5,948 nt of DNA from DASROJ01 sp035646975 (GTDB taxonomy: Bacteria; Acidobacteriota; Polarisedimenticolia; JACPZX01; DASXTC01), in the NCBI GenBank assembly GCA_035646975.1, contig DASROJ010000293.1:1-5948 (forward strand), written 5' to 3'. Every line of letters begins with the position of its first letter. Position 1 is the stretch's first letter. The notes beneath the pieces were generated by a model, which did no database searches, had not been told where the DNA came from, and was given only the letters and a program-made list of their open reading frames with translations. A program made the translations under genes and the position numbers. Positions 1 through 5,841 of this stretch are shown here, piece by piece.

Positions 1-1040
1 CGGCGCGCGGGCGAACCGATGAGCGACGCCACCGCTTCGGCGAAAGCCCCCGCGTCACCCGGCTCGCAGAGAATCCCGTTGCTGCCGTCCTCGATCACAT
101 CGACCGTCCCGGTGATGCGCGAGGTCACGATCGGTCTGGCGAACACCATCGCCTCGTTGAACACCTTGGCGTGCCCCTCGCGCCAGGCCGTGTGCAGCAG
201 CAGGTCCATCGCCCGGAAGTACGGTGCCGCATCGGGCTGATGGCCGGCAAGAATGCAGGTTCCCTTCAGCCCGAGACGCTCGATGGTCTCCACGACGCGG
301 CGTCCGTACTGCTCATCGCTGAAGCCGCCGATGAAGACGAACTTCGCCTCGATCCCGGCGGCGCGCAGCCGGGCCGCCACGTCGATCGAGAGAAGTGAAT
401 CCTTGCGCGAGGACAGGGCCCCCACGATGCCGACGACGGGCTGCTCCGGCTTGAAACCCAGCTCGGCCCTGACATCCCGGGCCAGACCGCGTCGGCGATA
501 TTCGTCCACCTCGATGCCGTTGGGAATCACGACGCGGCGCTGGTCGCGGCGCGCCGCCGTGCCGACCAGGTCGACATACCGCTCCATCATCGTATCGGAC
601 AACGTCAGCAGCACGCGCGCCCGGTGAAGGCCGAACCGCATGTAGTGGGCGCGATCGTTGTAGGTGTTGCGGAACTGGACGATGTGAGGCACGCCGGTCC
701 GCCGGGACAGCGTCATGGCATACGGCGCGCTGCTGGTCTGGAACGAGTGAATGAGATGGATGTCGTGTTCGCGCACGATCCGCTGCAGCGCGCGCAGCGT
801 GGCCGGGCGTCGCCAGATCGCCGACCAGCGACGCCACTCCCGCAGCCCGGGCACCTGGTGCGCGCCGACGCCGAGCGCCGCAAGCTCCCCCGACGCATCG
901 AGCGGCTTGTAGGTGGCGACATGGCACCGGTATCTGCCGCTGGAGAAGCGCCGCACGAAGAGTCCGAGCTGTTGTGACGAGGTGAAACGCAGCCCCTTGA
1001 CCGTCAGGTAGAGGATGTTTGTGGTCGGCACGGCAGTCAC
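1..1040 (-). CDS. GT4-family glycosyltransferase, 3' end cut by window edge
   Basis: This is a retaining GT-B glycosyltransferase of the GT4 type, which moves a sugar from a nucleotide-sugar donor to a glycan or lipid acceptor on the cytoplasmic side. About 346 residues are visible from the GTG start, and the C-terminal end lies off the left edge. The N-terminal Rossmann half starts with NILYLTVKGL (res 8-17). The linker has VIPNGIEVDEY (171-181). The donor half has VVGIVGALSSRKD (202-214), KFVFIGG (233-239) and the GT4 EX7E motif, E288 to E296 in REGHAKVFNEAM, followed by RPIVTSRITGTVDVI (302-316) and NGILCEPGD. The GTG at 1040 overlaps the stop of the upstream membrane-protein gene as GTGA, pointing to translational coupling. 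A second GTG at 1031 is an alternative start, because a GGTGA Shine-Dalgarno-like match lies 5 nt before it. The family call is firm. Donor, acceptor and pathway cannot be read from the sequence. Confidence 0.93.
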   Translation of the reverse strand, partial: MTAVPTTNILYLTVKGLRFTSSQQLGLFVRRFSSGRYRCHVATYKPLDASGELAALGVGAHQVPGLREWRRWSAIWRRPATLRALQRIVREHDIHLIHSFQTSSAPYAMTLSRRTGVPHIVQFRNTYNDRAHYMRFGLHRARVLLTLSDTMMERYVDLVGTAARRDQRRVVIPNGIEVDEYRRRGLARDVRAELGFKPEQPVVGIVGALSSRKDSLLSIDVAARLRAAGIEAKFVFIGGFSDEQYGRRVVETIERLGLKGTCILAGHQPDAAPYFRAMDLLLHTAWREGHAKVFNEAMVFARPIVTSRITGTVDVIEDGSNGILCEPGDAGAFAEAVASLIGSPAR

Positions 1041-1498
1041 CCTACATCAGCGTTCGGTGGATGGCCACCGAACTTCGCCACGTCCCGTCTTGCCTGGACG
1101 CTGAACGGCAGGACGGCCAGGGCCGCCAGCGCGAACCAGAGGACCGTGGCGGCTCCCAGCCATGGCCAGCGCCAGATCCATCGCTGGGGCCACGCGAACA
1201 TGAACAGATCGCCTGCTGCATGAAGAACACCGCGCCAGATCGGCAGCGTTCGAAAGTCGCGGGCGAAATAGCGCCGCATGATCGCCCCGTGCGGGCCGCA
1301 GTTGAAGTGGGTGCACCGGCGGCAGTATCCGGTGGAGGTTTCCCAGTACCAGGCCGCCCCCAGCAGTACGGTGATGACGAACCATCCCGCCCCCGCGCCA
1401 CCCGCGGCGACGAGTCCCAGGACGCCGTACAGGATGCCGCCGTAACCCACCCAGTACCGGAAGAACCCTGGTGAACGCAGCAGCGCCAGCGTCGACAT
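1037..1498 (-). CDS. Small four-helix membrane protein with C-x2-C-x4-C loop, unknown function
   Basis: I do not recognise a named family for this 153-residue protein. Four hydrophobic stretches can be seen at about residues 12-32, 37-53, 86-103 and 112-132, so it is probably an inner-membrane protein. The loop between helices 2 and 3 carries Cys59, Cys62 and Cys67 (YCRRCTHFNCGPHG) plus His65 and His70, a pattern that could bind a metal or an Fe-S cluster, or form disulfides. The tail after residue 135 is polar. The ATG at 1498 is the only reasonable start, since an in-frame TAG lies just three codons upstream. There is no Shine-Dalgarno sequence before it. The stop overlaps the GTG of the glycosyltransferase by 4 nt, so the two are very likely co-translated. 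A role in glycan or lipid processing is guilt by association only. The hydrophobic pattern, the cysteine motif and the coupling make a real gene much more likely than a shadow frame. Confidence 0.8.
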   Translation of the reverse strand: MSTLALLRSPGFFRYWVGYGGILYGVLGLVAAGGAGAGWFVITVLLGAAWYWETSTGYCRRCTHFNCGPHGAIMRRYFARDFRTLPIWRGVLHAAGDLFMFAWPQRWIWRWPWLGAATVLWFALAALAVLPFSVQARRDVAKFGGHPPNADVG

Positions 1499-1504
1499 GG
1501 GAGC

Positions 1505-1510
1505 AGCCTA
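1505..1510 (-). promoter_or_regulatory. Possible -10 box (TAGGCT) for a leaderless transcript
   Basis: Reading leftward, TAGGCT (a TANNNT match) ends exactly 6 nt before the ATG at 1498. A transcript starting about 7 nt after this box would begin at the A of the ATG, the layout typical of leaderless bacterial genes. The absence of a Shine-Dalgarno sequence fits this. No convincing -35 is seen at normal spacing. This is an inference from a 6-bp match and could be chance; the TAG of the box is also the in-frame stop upstream of the gene. Confidence 0.28.
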
Positions 1511-1552
1511 GCCGATCGGCGGGCCGGCGGGTGAGCCCCGGCAACATCGGGC

Positions 1553-1580
1553 TTGACGACGGCTCCGATGCCGGTATCTT
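1553..1580 (+). promoter_or_regulatory. Sigma-70-like promoter for the cytochrome gene
   Basis: TTGACG (1553-1558, five of six matches to the -35 consensus) is followed after 16 nt by TATCTT (1575-1580, four of six matches to the -10). It would start transcription near 1587, leaving a leader of about 50 nt before the ATG at 1637. It lies in the only sizeable intergenic gap, in the correct orientation for the gene downstream. A second TATCCT at 1602-1607 has no good -35 and looks less likely. No operator-like palindrome was evident. Confidence 0.55.
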
Positions 1581-1636
1581 TTGGCCGGCCCGGGCGTGCG
1601 GTATCCTCGAGGGCCCAACAACCAGGACGCCAGCCG

Positions 1637-4600
1637 ATGCGCGTCAAGTCCATGCGATTTTTCGTGGCCGTCGAACTGATGACGTTGCTGATGGCGCTGG
1701 CGCCAGCGCGCGCGGACTCTCTGAATTTCGAATCCAGCCAGGTCCACCCGATTCGGCTGACCCCCTCCGCATCCAGGCTCCTGGCGGTCAACACCCCTGA
1801 TGCCCTGCTGGAGGTGTTTGCGGTAGGGCCCACCGGCAGCCTGACCCGTCTGGCGCCGATCCCCGTGGGGCTCGAGCCGGTGAGCGTCACCGCCCGGACC
1901 GACACGGAGATCTGGGTCGTGAACCATCTCTCCGACTCGATATCGATCGTCGATCTGGGCCTCGGCACCGTCATCCGGACGCTGCGTGTGGGCGACGAGC
2001 CAACCGATGTCGTCTTTGCGCAAGGCAAGGCCTTCGTGGCAGTGTCGCAGGAAGATTCGGTCAAGGTGTTCAATCTTCTGGATCTGGCGCAACCGCCCGT
2101 CAAGATCGACATCTTCAGCAGCGACATGCGCGCGCTGGCGGTGGCCAATAACGGCAGCAAGGTGTACGCGGTGGCGCTTCACAGCGGTAACCAGACCACC
2201 GTCGTCAACGCAAACGTGATCCGCGCCAACACCAGCGGTCTGGACGCGACCCGGCTCGCGGCGCTGGGGCTCAACAACATCACCTGCAGCGCAGCGCCGC
2301 CTCCCTACCCTCCACACCCTGCGGGAGTCGCGCGTGATCCGAGCCTCACGGATCCAGCCAATGGCGCTCAGCCTCCGGTATCCCTGATCGTGAAGTGGGA
2401 CCAGGCCACCGGCAAATGGCGCGACGAAATCGGCCAGGATTGGAGCCCCTGCCTGCCCTATCGCCTCGCCGACCACGATCTGTTCGTCATCGACGCCAAC
2501 ACCCCTGGCGATCCCAACACGCTGCGGACAGTGGACCACCTGGGGACGACTCTGTTCGAAGTATCGGTGAACCCCGTCACAGGGAAGATTTACGTTCCCA
2601 ACACCGACGCGAGGAACTTCGTCAGGTTCGAGCATCCGCTCGGAGTGCAGGGACACATGGTGGACAATCAACTCAGCATCGTGGACCCGGCCGCAGGCAA
2701 CTCGGTCAGCCGGCTCGATCTCAACACGCACATCGATCGCGCCAGTAATCCCTCCACCAACCTCCAGGAGCGGGAAGCCAGCATCTCACAGCCCGGCATG
2801 ATGGTGTGGAACATGGCCGGCAGCCGGGCCTACCTCACCGCGATTGGCTCACGCAAGCTATGGCGCGTCGACGGGTCGTGTGCCAGCGGGTCGTGCGTTT
2901 TCGGCCCGAACCGCTCGACGCCCGACGCGGTGGAGGTGGGCGAGGGGCCCACCGGCGTCGCCCTGGACGAGTCGGCGGGGCGCGCCTTCGTGCTGAACCG
3001 TTTCTCCAACACGATTGCCACGGTGGACGTATCCGGCTCTGCGATGCTGAAGATCTCCGAGATACCTCTGCACGACCCCAGCCCGGCCGTTGTCCGCGAC
3101 GGGCGTCACCTTCTCTACGACGGCGTTTCCGGATCGGGGCACGGTGACGCGGCCTGCTCCAGCTGCCACATCTCCGGGGACCGGGACGAGCTGTCGTGGG
3201 ACCTCGGCAACCCGCAGGGCACGTTCGCCACCTATGGCTCCGCCGGCGATAACGTGCGATTCATCATCCCGGTCGGGGGCCAGCCGGTCACTTGCGCGCC
3301 AGGCCAGTGCGCCGCGCACGCGGGATTCGATCCAGAGAAAGGACCGATGGCGACCCAATCGTTGCGCGGAATGCTCGAACCGCTGCACTGGCGTGGGGAC
3401 CGCGGCACGATGAACGCCTTCAACAAGGCGTTCGTCGGTCTGATGGGAACCGCCGACGTCGGGCCGATCAACGGCGAGCCTGCCGGCCTGCCGGCCGACC
3501 AGATGGAGCTGTTCCGCCAGTTCGCGCTCGGGATCCTCTATCCGCCCAACCCGTTTCGCAATCTCGACGACACCCTGCCCAACACCGCGGTGAACATACC
3601 GGGCAACCCGAACCCGGGCAACCCGGCGGCGGGCCAGGCCTTGTTCTTCACGGGCCGCACCGACGCCAACCAGCCCTGTTCGGCGTGCCACGCCGCGCCG
3701 TTCGGCGCGGCCGGCGGCAAGCTTGGCGGCGTCAACCCCTCGGACCCCAACACTTTTGCGGCGCTGTTCAACGGCAACGCCGATGGCTCGCCGCACAGCG
3801 ACCTGAAGGTGCCGCACCTCCGAAACATGTACGAGAAGTTCGGCCCGAGGTTCGGCGTGGCCACCGATCCGAACAACCTCCCCGAGGCGAAAACCGGGTT
3901 CGGTTTCATCCACGACGGCGCGATCCCGGACCTCAACACGTTTCTTTCCTCGCAGGTCTTCACGCTGACCCCGCAGCAGGTCAAGGACATCTCGATGTTC
4001 CTTCTTCACTTCCCCACCGGCATCAAGCCGGCCGTGGGAAGCAGCCTCACGGTGCCCGCGGGGCCCGCCGGCCCGCCGGGCACGCCACCCGAGCAGCTGC
4101 TTGCGACGCTGATCGGGCTGGGCAACGCCGCCGACCCGAACAGACACTGCGAGTTGACGGCCTCGGCCGCGATGTCGGGGCGCGAGCGGTCATGGTTTCT
4201 CGACGGCGGCATGAGCTCCGGTGGAGTCTGGACCACCGATATCGATGGTGAGACGCAGGTTTCCACCGCGACACTGCGGGACACCGTTGCCGGGCCTTTG
4301 AGCTTCATGTGCGCCCCGATCGGCTCGGGTGCGAGGCTCGGGGCCGACCGGGACCTCGACGGCCATTTCAACGGAAGCGATTGCTCGGATGGAGAGCCGG
4401 GATTCTACCTCGGCCCCGCCGAAGCGAGCAACGTGGCGGTCGATGCCACCGCTCCGACGATGTTGTCCTGGGACGATCAATCGGCTCAGGTGGGAGCGAC
4501 GCTTTTCTACGAAGTCGTCGGCGGGAGCCTGCGCGCGCTTCGCATCGCAGGCGGGCTCGGCGGCCCGACATCCTGTCTGGCCGGCGACCTCAGGACTCCC

Positions 4601-4738
4601 TCGTGGGACGACATGCGGGGCGATCCGGCTCCAGGGGAAGGCTATTACTATCTGGTGCGCGCGAGGAATCCCGAGTGCTCGGGCGGGTTCGGTCCGGGAA
4701 CCTCGGCGATCGAGCCACTCGACTGCACGGGATTCTAG
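1637..4738 (+). CDS. Exported YVTN beta-propeller / di-heme cytochrome c peroxidase-like (MauG-type) fusion protein
   Basis: This 1033-residue protein is predicted to be exported and to carry two c-type hemes. The signal peptide has MRVKSMR, a hydrophobic core and a likely cut after ALAPARA (res 26). Blades resembling YVTN/YncE propellers occur near 77-150 (VGLEPVSV, WVVNHLSDSISIVD), 304-355 and 432-470 (EGPTGVALDESAGRAFVLN), with a large insertion at about 190-305. The heme region has CSSCH (507-511), QSLRGM (574-579) with HWRGD (584-588), then CSACH (681-685), VPHLRNM (725-731) and FIHDG (757-761), the layout of MauG/CcpA-type peroxidases. Met571, 579 and 731 are possible distal ligands. 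A Gly/Pro linker (806-818), a DRDLDG calcium-type loop (904-909) and a beta-sandwich-like tail (to 1033, with YYYLVRARN) follow. The ATG at 1637 has AGGA 9 nt upstream and gives a proper signal peptide, so it is preferred over the in-frame TTG at 1553, which overlaps the promoter. Peroxidase or electron-transfer activity is inferred; substrate unknown. Confidence 0.92.
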   Translation: MRVKSMRFFVAVELMTLLMALAPARADSLNFESSQVHPIRLTPSASRLLAVNTPDALLEVFAVGPTGSLTRLAPIPVGLEPVSVTARTDTEIWVVNHLSDSISIVDLGLGTVIRTLRVGDEPTDVVFAQGKAFVAVSQEDSVKVFNLLDLAQPPVKIDIFSSDMRALAVANNGSKVYAVALHSGNQTTVVNANVIRANTSGLDATRLAALGLNNITCSAAPPPYPPHPAGVARDPSLTDPANGAQPPVSLIVKWDQATGKWRDEIGQDWSPCLPYRLADHDLFVIDANTPGDPNTLRTVDHLGTTLFEVSVNPVTGKIYVPNTDARNFVRFEHPLGVQGHMVDNQLSIVDPAAGNSVSRLDLNTHIDRASNPSTNLQEREASISQPGMMVWNMAGSRAYLTAIGSRKLWRVDGSCASGSCVFGPNRSTPDAVEVGEGPTGVALDESAGRAFVLNRFSNTIATVDVSGSAMLKISEIPLHDPSPAVVRDGRHLLYDGVSGSGHGDAACSSCHISGDRDELSWDLGNPQGTFATYGSAGDNVRFIIPVGGQPVTCAPGQCAAHAGFDPEKGPMATQSLRGMLEPLHWRGDRGTMNAFNKAFVGLMGTADVGPINGEPAGLPADQMELFRQFALGILYPPNPFRNLDDTLPNTAVNIPGNPNPGNPAAGQALFFTGRTDANQPCSACHAAPFGAAGGKLGGVNPSDPNTFAALFNGNADGSPHSDLKVPHLRNMYEKFGPRFGVATDPNNLPEAKTGFGFIHDGAIPDLNTFLSSQVFTLTPQQVKDISMFLLHFPTGIKPAVGSSLTVPAGPAGPPGTPPEQLLATLIGLGNAADPNRHCELTASAAMSGRERSWFLDGGMSSGGVWTTDIDGETQVSTATLRDTVAGPLSFMCAPIGSGARLGADRDLDGHFNGSDCSDGEPGFYLGPAEASNVAVDATAPTMLSWDDQSAQVGATLFYEVVGGSLRALRIAGGLGGPTSCLAGDLRTPSWDDMRGDPAPGEGYYYLVRARNPECSGGFGPGTSAIEPLDCTGF
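3599..3625 (+). repeat. 12-bp tandem-like direct repeat encoding a PGNP linker
   Basis: CCGGGCAACCCG occurs at 3599-3610 and again at 3614-3625, with a 15-nt period. It encodes PGNPNPGNP (res 655-663 of the cytochrome protein), a flexible linker just before the second heme domain. The in-frame period suggests local slippage duplication within the linker. Confidence 0.75.
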
Positions 4739-4745
4739 AGGGGTA

Positions 4746-5078
4746 CTAGATCCGCTGCGCCCCGGTGCTCAGCCTGGGCATCTTCTCCAGGCGCCGTCGC
4801 ACTTCGGAGGACGAGCAGCCTTCCACGAATGCCGCCTTGTCCTGCGAGGTGAATCCGCTGACCACGCGCACGCGCGAGGTGGCGAGGTTCAGCGCACCGG
4901 CGAGCACCCGCGCCACGGAATCGTTGGCCTTGCCTCTTTCGGGTGGCGCCACCACGGTCATCTTGAGCTTGCCGCCGTACGCCCCGATGAGGGTGTCCTG
5001 CTTTGCCGCGGGCTTGACACGCAGGGGAATCCGGCATCCCCCGTCCTCATCGACCAGCTCGAGATCCTTCGCGTCCAT
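4746..5078 (-). CDS. DUF167 / YggU-family (UPF0235) protein
   Basis: This is a 110-residue soluble protein of the DUF167 family, which includes E. coli YggU. The family is widespread but its biochemical role is not established. Recognisable parts are RIPLRVKPAAKQD (16-28), GKLKMTVVAPPERGKAND (36-53, matching the family's PPxxGKAN signature) and SRVRVVSGFTSQDK (68-81, matching the conserved SGxTSRxK element). The sequence after about residue 88 is an ordinary charged tail. Length is normal for the family. The ATG at 5078 is favoured because an in-frame TGA, the stop of the TPR gene, lies 15 nt before it; the Shine-Dalgarno match is weak. It is the last gene of the leftward string, and its stop is 7 nt from the stop of the convergent cytochrome gene. 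Confidence 0.9.
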   Translation of the reverse strand: MDAKDLELVDEDGGCRIPLRVKPAAKQDTLIGAYGGKLKMTVVAPPERGKANDSVARVLAGALNLATSRVRVVSGFTSQDKAAFVEGCSSSEVRRRLEKMPRLSTGAQRI

Positions 5079-5093
5079 GTCATCCGATCCGCG

Positions 5094-5420
5094 TCAGTCG
5101 CAGCGTGACTCGAGTTCGGCGATCTCCTCGAGCGGGCTGGTGTGTCCCTGTTTGATCGCCATGTCCCGCGCCGCGGCCAGCACCCGCCGCGCTTCGTCGT
5201 GAGCGCCGCGTGTCACCAGGCACCGGCCCAGACTGATCGCGACCGCCATCCAGTCGGACTGCAGCTCGAGACACTTCCTGTACTCGCGCTCGGCGTCCTC
5301 GACCCGTCCCGCGTCGAAGTAGGCGTTGCCGAGGCCGAACCTGGCAAGATGGTTGTCGGGCATCTGCGCGACGAGTTTCTCGTTGCGCTGGATGCGTGCC
5401 TGCACATCGCCATCCCCCAT
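5094..5420 (-). CDS. Small tetratricopeptide-repeat protein
   Basis: This is a 108-residue protein built almost entirely of TPR helices, without a signal peptide or membrane segment, so probably cytoplasmic. A clear TPR covers about residues 22-54 (HLARFGLGNAYFDAGRVEDAE, then EYRKCLELQ), and a second, looser one covers 57-90 (AVAISLGRC, HDEARRVLAAA). A charged helix (SPLEEIAELESRC) ends the protein. TPRs bind other proteins, so it may act as an adaptor; the partner is not known. The ATG at 5420 is chosen over the TTG at 5435, because GGAGG sits 5 nt before the ATG. The TTG would overlap the ferredoxin stop and add only five residues. It lies 11 nt after the ferredoxin gene and 15 nt before the DUF167 gene, in the same reading frame as the latter. 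Confidence 0.87.
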   Translation of the reverse strand: MGDGDVQARIQRNEKLVAQMPDNHLARFGLGNAYFDAGRVEDAEREYRKCLELQSDWMAVAISLGRCLVTRGAHDEARRVLAAARDMAIKQGHTSPLEEIAELESRCD

Positions 5421-5425
5421 CGCGC

Positions 5426-5430
5426 CCTCC
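5426..5430 (-). promoter_or_regulatory. Ribosome binding site deciding the TPR gene start
   Basis: GGAGG, read leftward, ends 5 nt before the ATG at 5420. It is the strongest Shine-Dalgarno match among the genes of this window. It lies downstream of the alternative TTG start at 5435, so it supports the shorter protein. Confidence 0.7.
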
Positions 5431-5431
5431 G

Positions 5432-5815
5432 TCAACTCACGTTCGCCGGCCGGCTCAACGAAGAGATGTCCAGCGGCGGGAACTTGTTCGGCCCACCGGC
5501 ATACGGCTTCATCACCAGCCGCTCGACCACCTCGCCGGCGACGATGTGGCGCTCGATGATCTCCTCGACATCCCCCAGGGTGACACCCCCGTACCAGACC
5601 GCCTCGGGATAGACCACCACGGTGGTGCCGAAGCCGCAGGCGTCGAGGCAGCCCGCCGCGTTGGCGCGAACGATCCGGTTGAGCCCGCGATCCTTGAGCC
5701 CCTTTTTGAATTGGGCGCGCACCTCTTCGGAACCCTTCGCCGAGCAGCAGCCCTTGGGGTCCTCGGGCGGCCGCTTGTTGATGCAGATGAAAACGTGTCT
5801 CTGATAGCGAGGCAT
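5432..5815 (-). CDS. Thioredoxin-fold [2Fe-2S] ferredoxin
   Basis: This 127-residue protein is an electron carrier of the thioredoxin-like [2Fe-2S] ferredoxin family, related to the Clostridium pasteurianum and Aquifex single-cluster proteins and to the NuoE C-terminal fold. It opens with RHVFICINKRPPEDPKGCC and has NAAGCLDACGFG at 52-63. Cys11, Cys24, Cys56 and Cys60 form the expected C-x12-C ... C-x3-C ligand set; Cys23 is an extra adjacent cysteine. VVVYPEAVWYGGV (66-78) and a helix, DVEEIIERHI (82-91), complete the fold, followed by a roughly 35-residue extension rich in Pro and Gly. There is no signal peptide, so it is cytoplasmic. The ATG at 5815 has GGAGA 5 nt upstream. It follows the dehydrogenase stop by 26 nt and precedes the TPR gene by 11 nt, so co-transcription is likely. 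Its redox partner is unknown. Confidence 0.92.
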   Translation of the reverse strand: MPRYQRHVFICINKRPPEDPKGCCSAKGSEEVRAQFKKGLKDRGLNRIVRANAAGCLDACGFGTTVVVYPEAVWYGGVTLGDVEEIIERHIVAGEVVERLVMKPYAGGPNKFPPLDISSLSRPANVS

Positions 5816-5841
5816 GCTCGTCTCCGGGAAAAACTCTCGTC

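Noticed and set aside
313..927. Leftward open frame of 204 codons inside the glycosyltransferase region
   Set aside because: It is Ala/Arg-rich low-complexity, whereas the frame from the GTG at 1040 shows the full GT4 motif series through the same bases.
1042..2160. Long leftward open frame of 372 codons across the divergent promoter and the start of the cytochrome gene
   Set aside because: Its product is Ser/Arg/Thr-rich with no domain, it runs through the intergenic promoter, and it overlaps two well-supported genes in other frames. Long antisense frames are expected at this GC content.
1508..2731. Leftward open frame of 407 codons antisense to the cytochrome gene
   Set aside because: It is Arg/His/Val-rich without motifs and wholly explained as the complement of the signal-peptide and propeller codons.
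3293..3319. Third heme-like site, CAPGQCAAH at residues 553-561
   Set aside because: The spacing is C-x4-C-x2-H, not CXXCH, so covalent c-heme attachment is not expected; a disulfide or local loop is more likely.
2858..4147. Leftward open frame of 429 codons antisense to the heme region
   Set aside because: Composition is Arg/Ala/Gly/Val-biased and it lies opposite the CXXCH-bearing coding strand, whose frame shows clear family motifs.
3292..4251. Rightward open frame of 319 codons in another frame inside the cytochrome gene
   Set aside because: It is extremely Arg/Pro-rich, a frame-shifted reading of the real gene.
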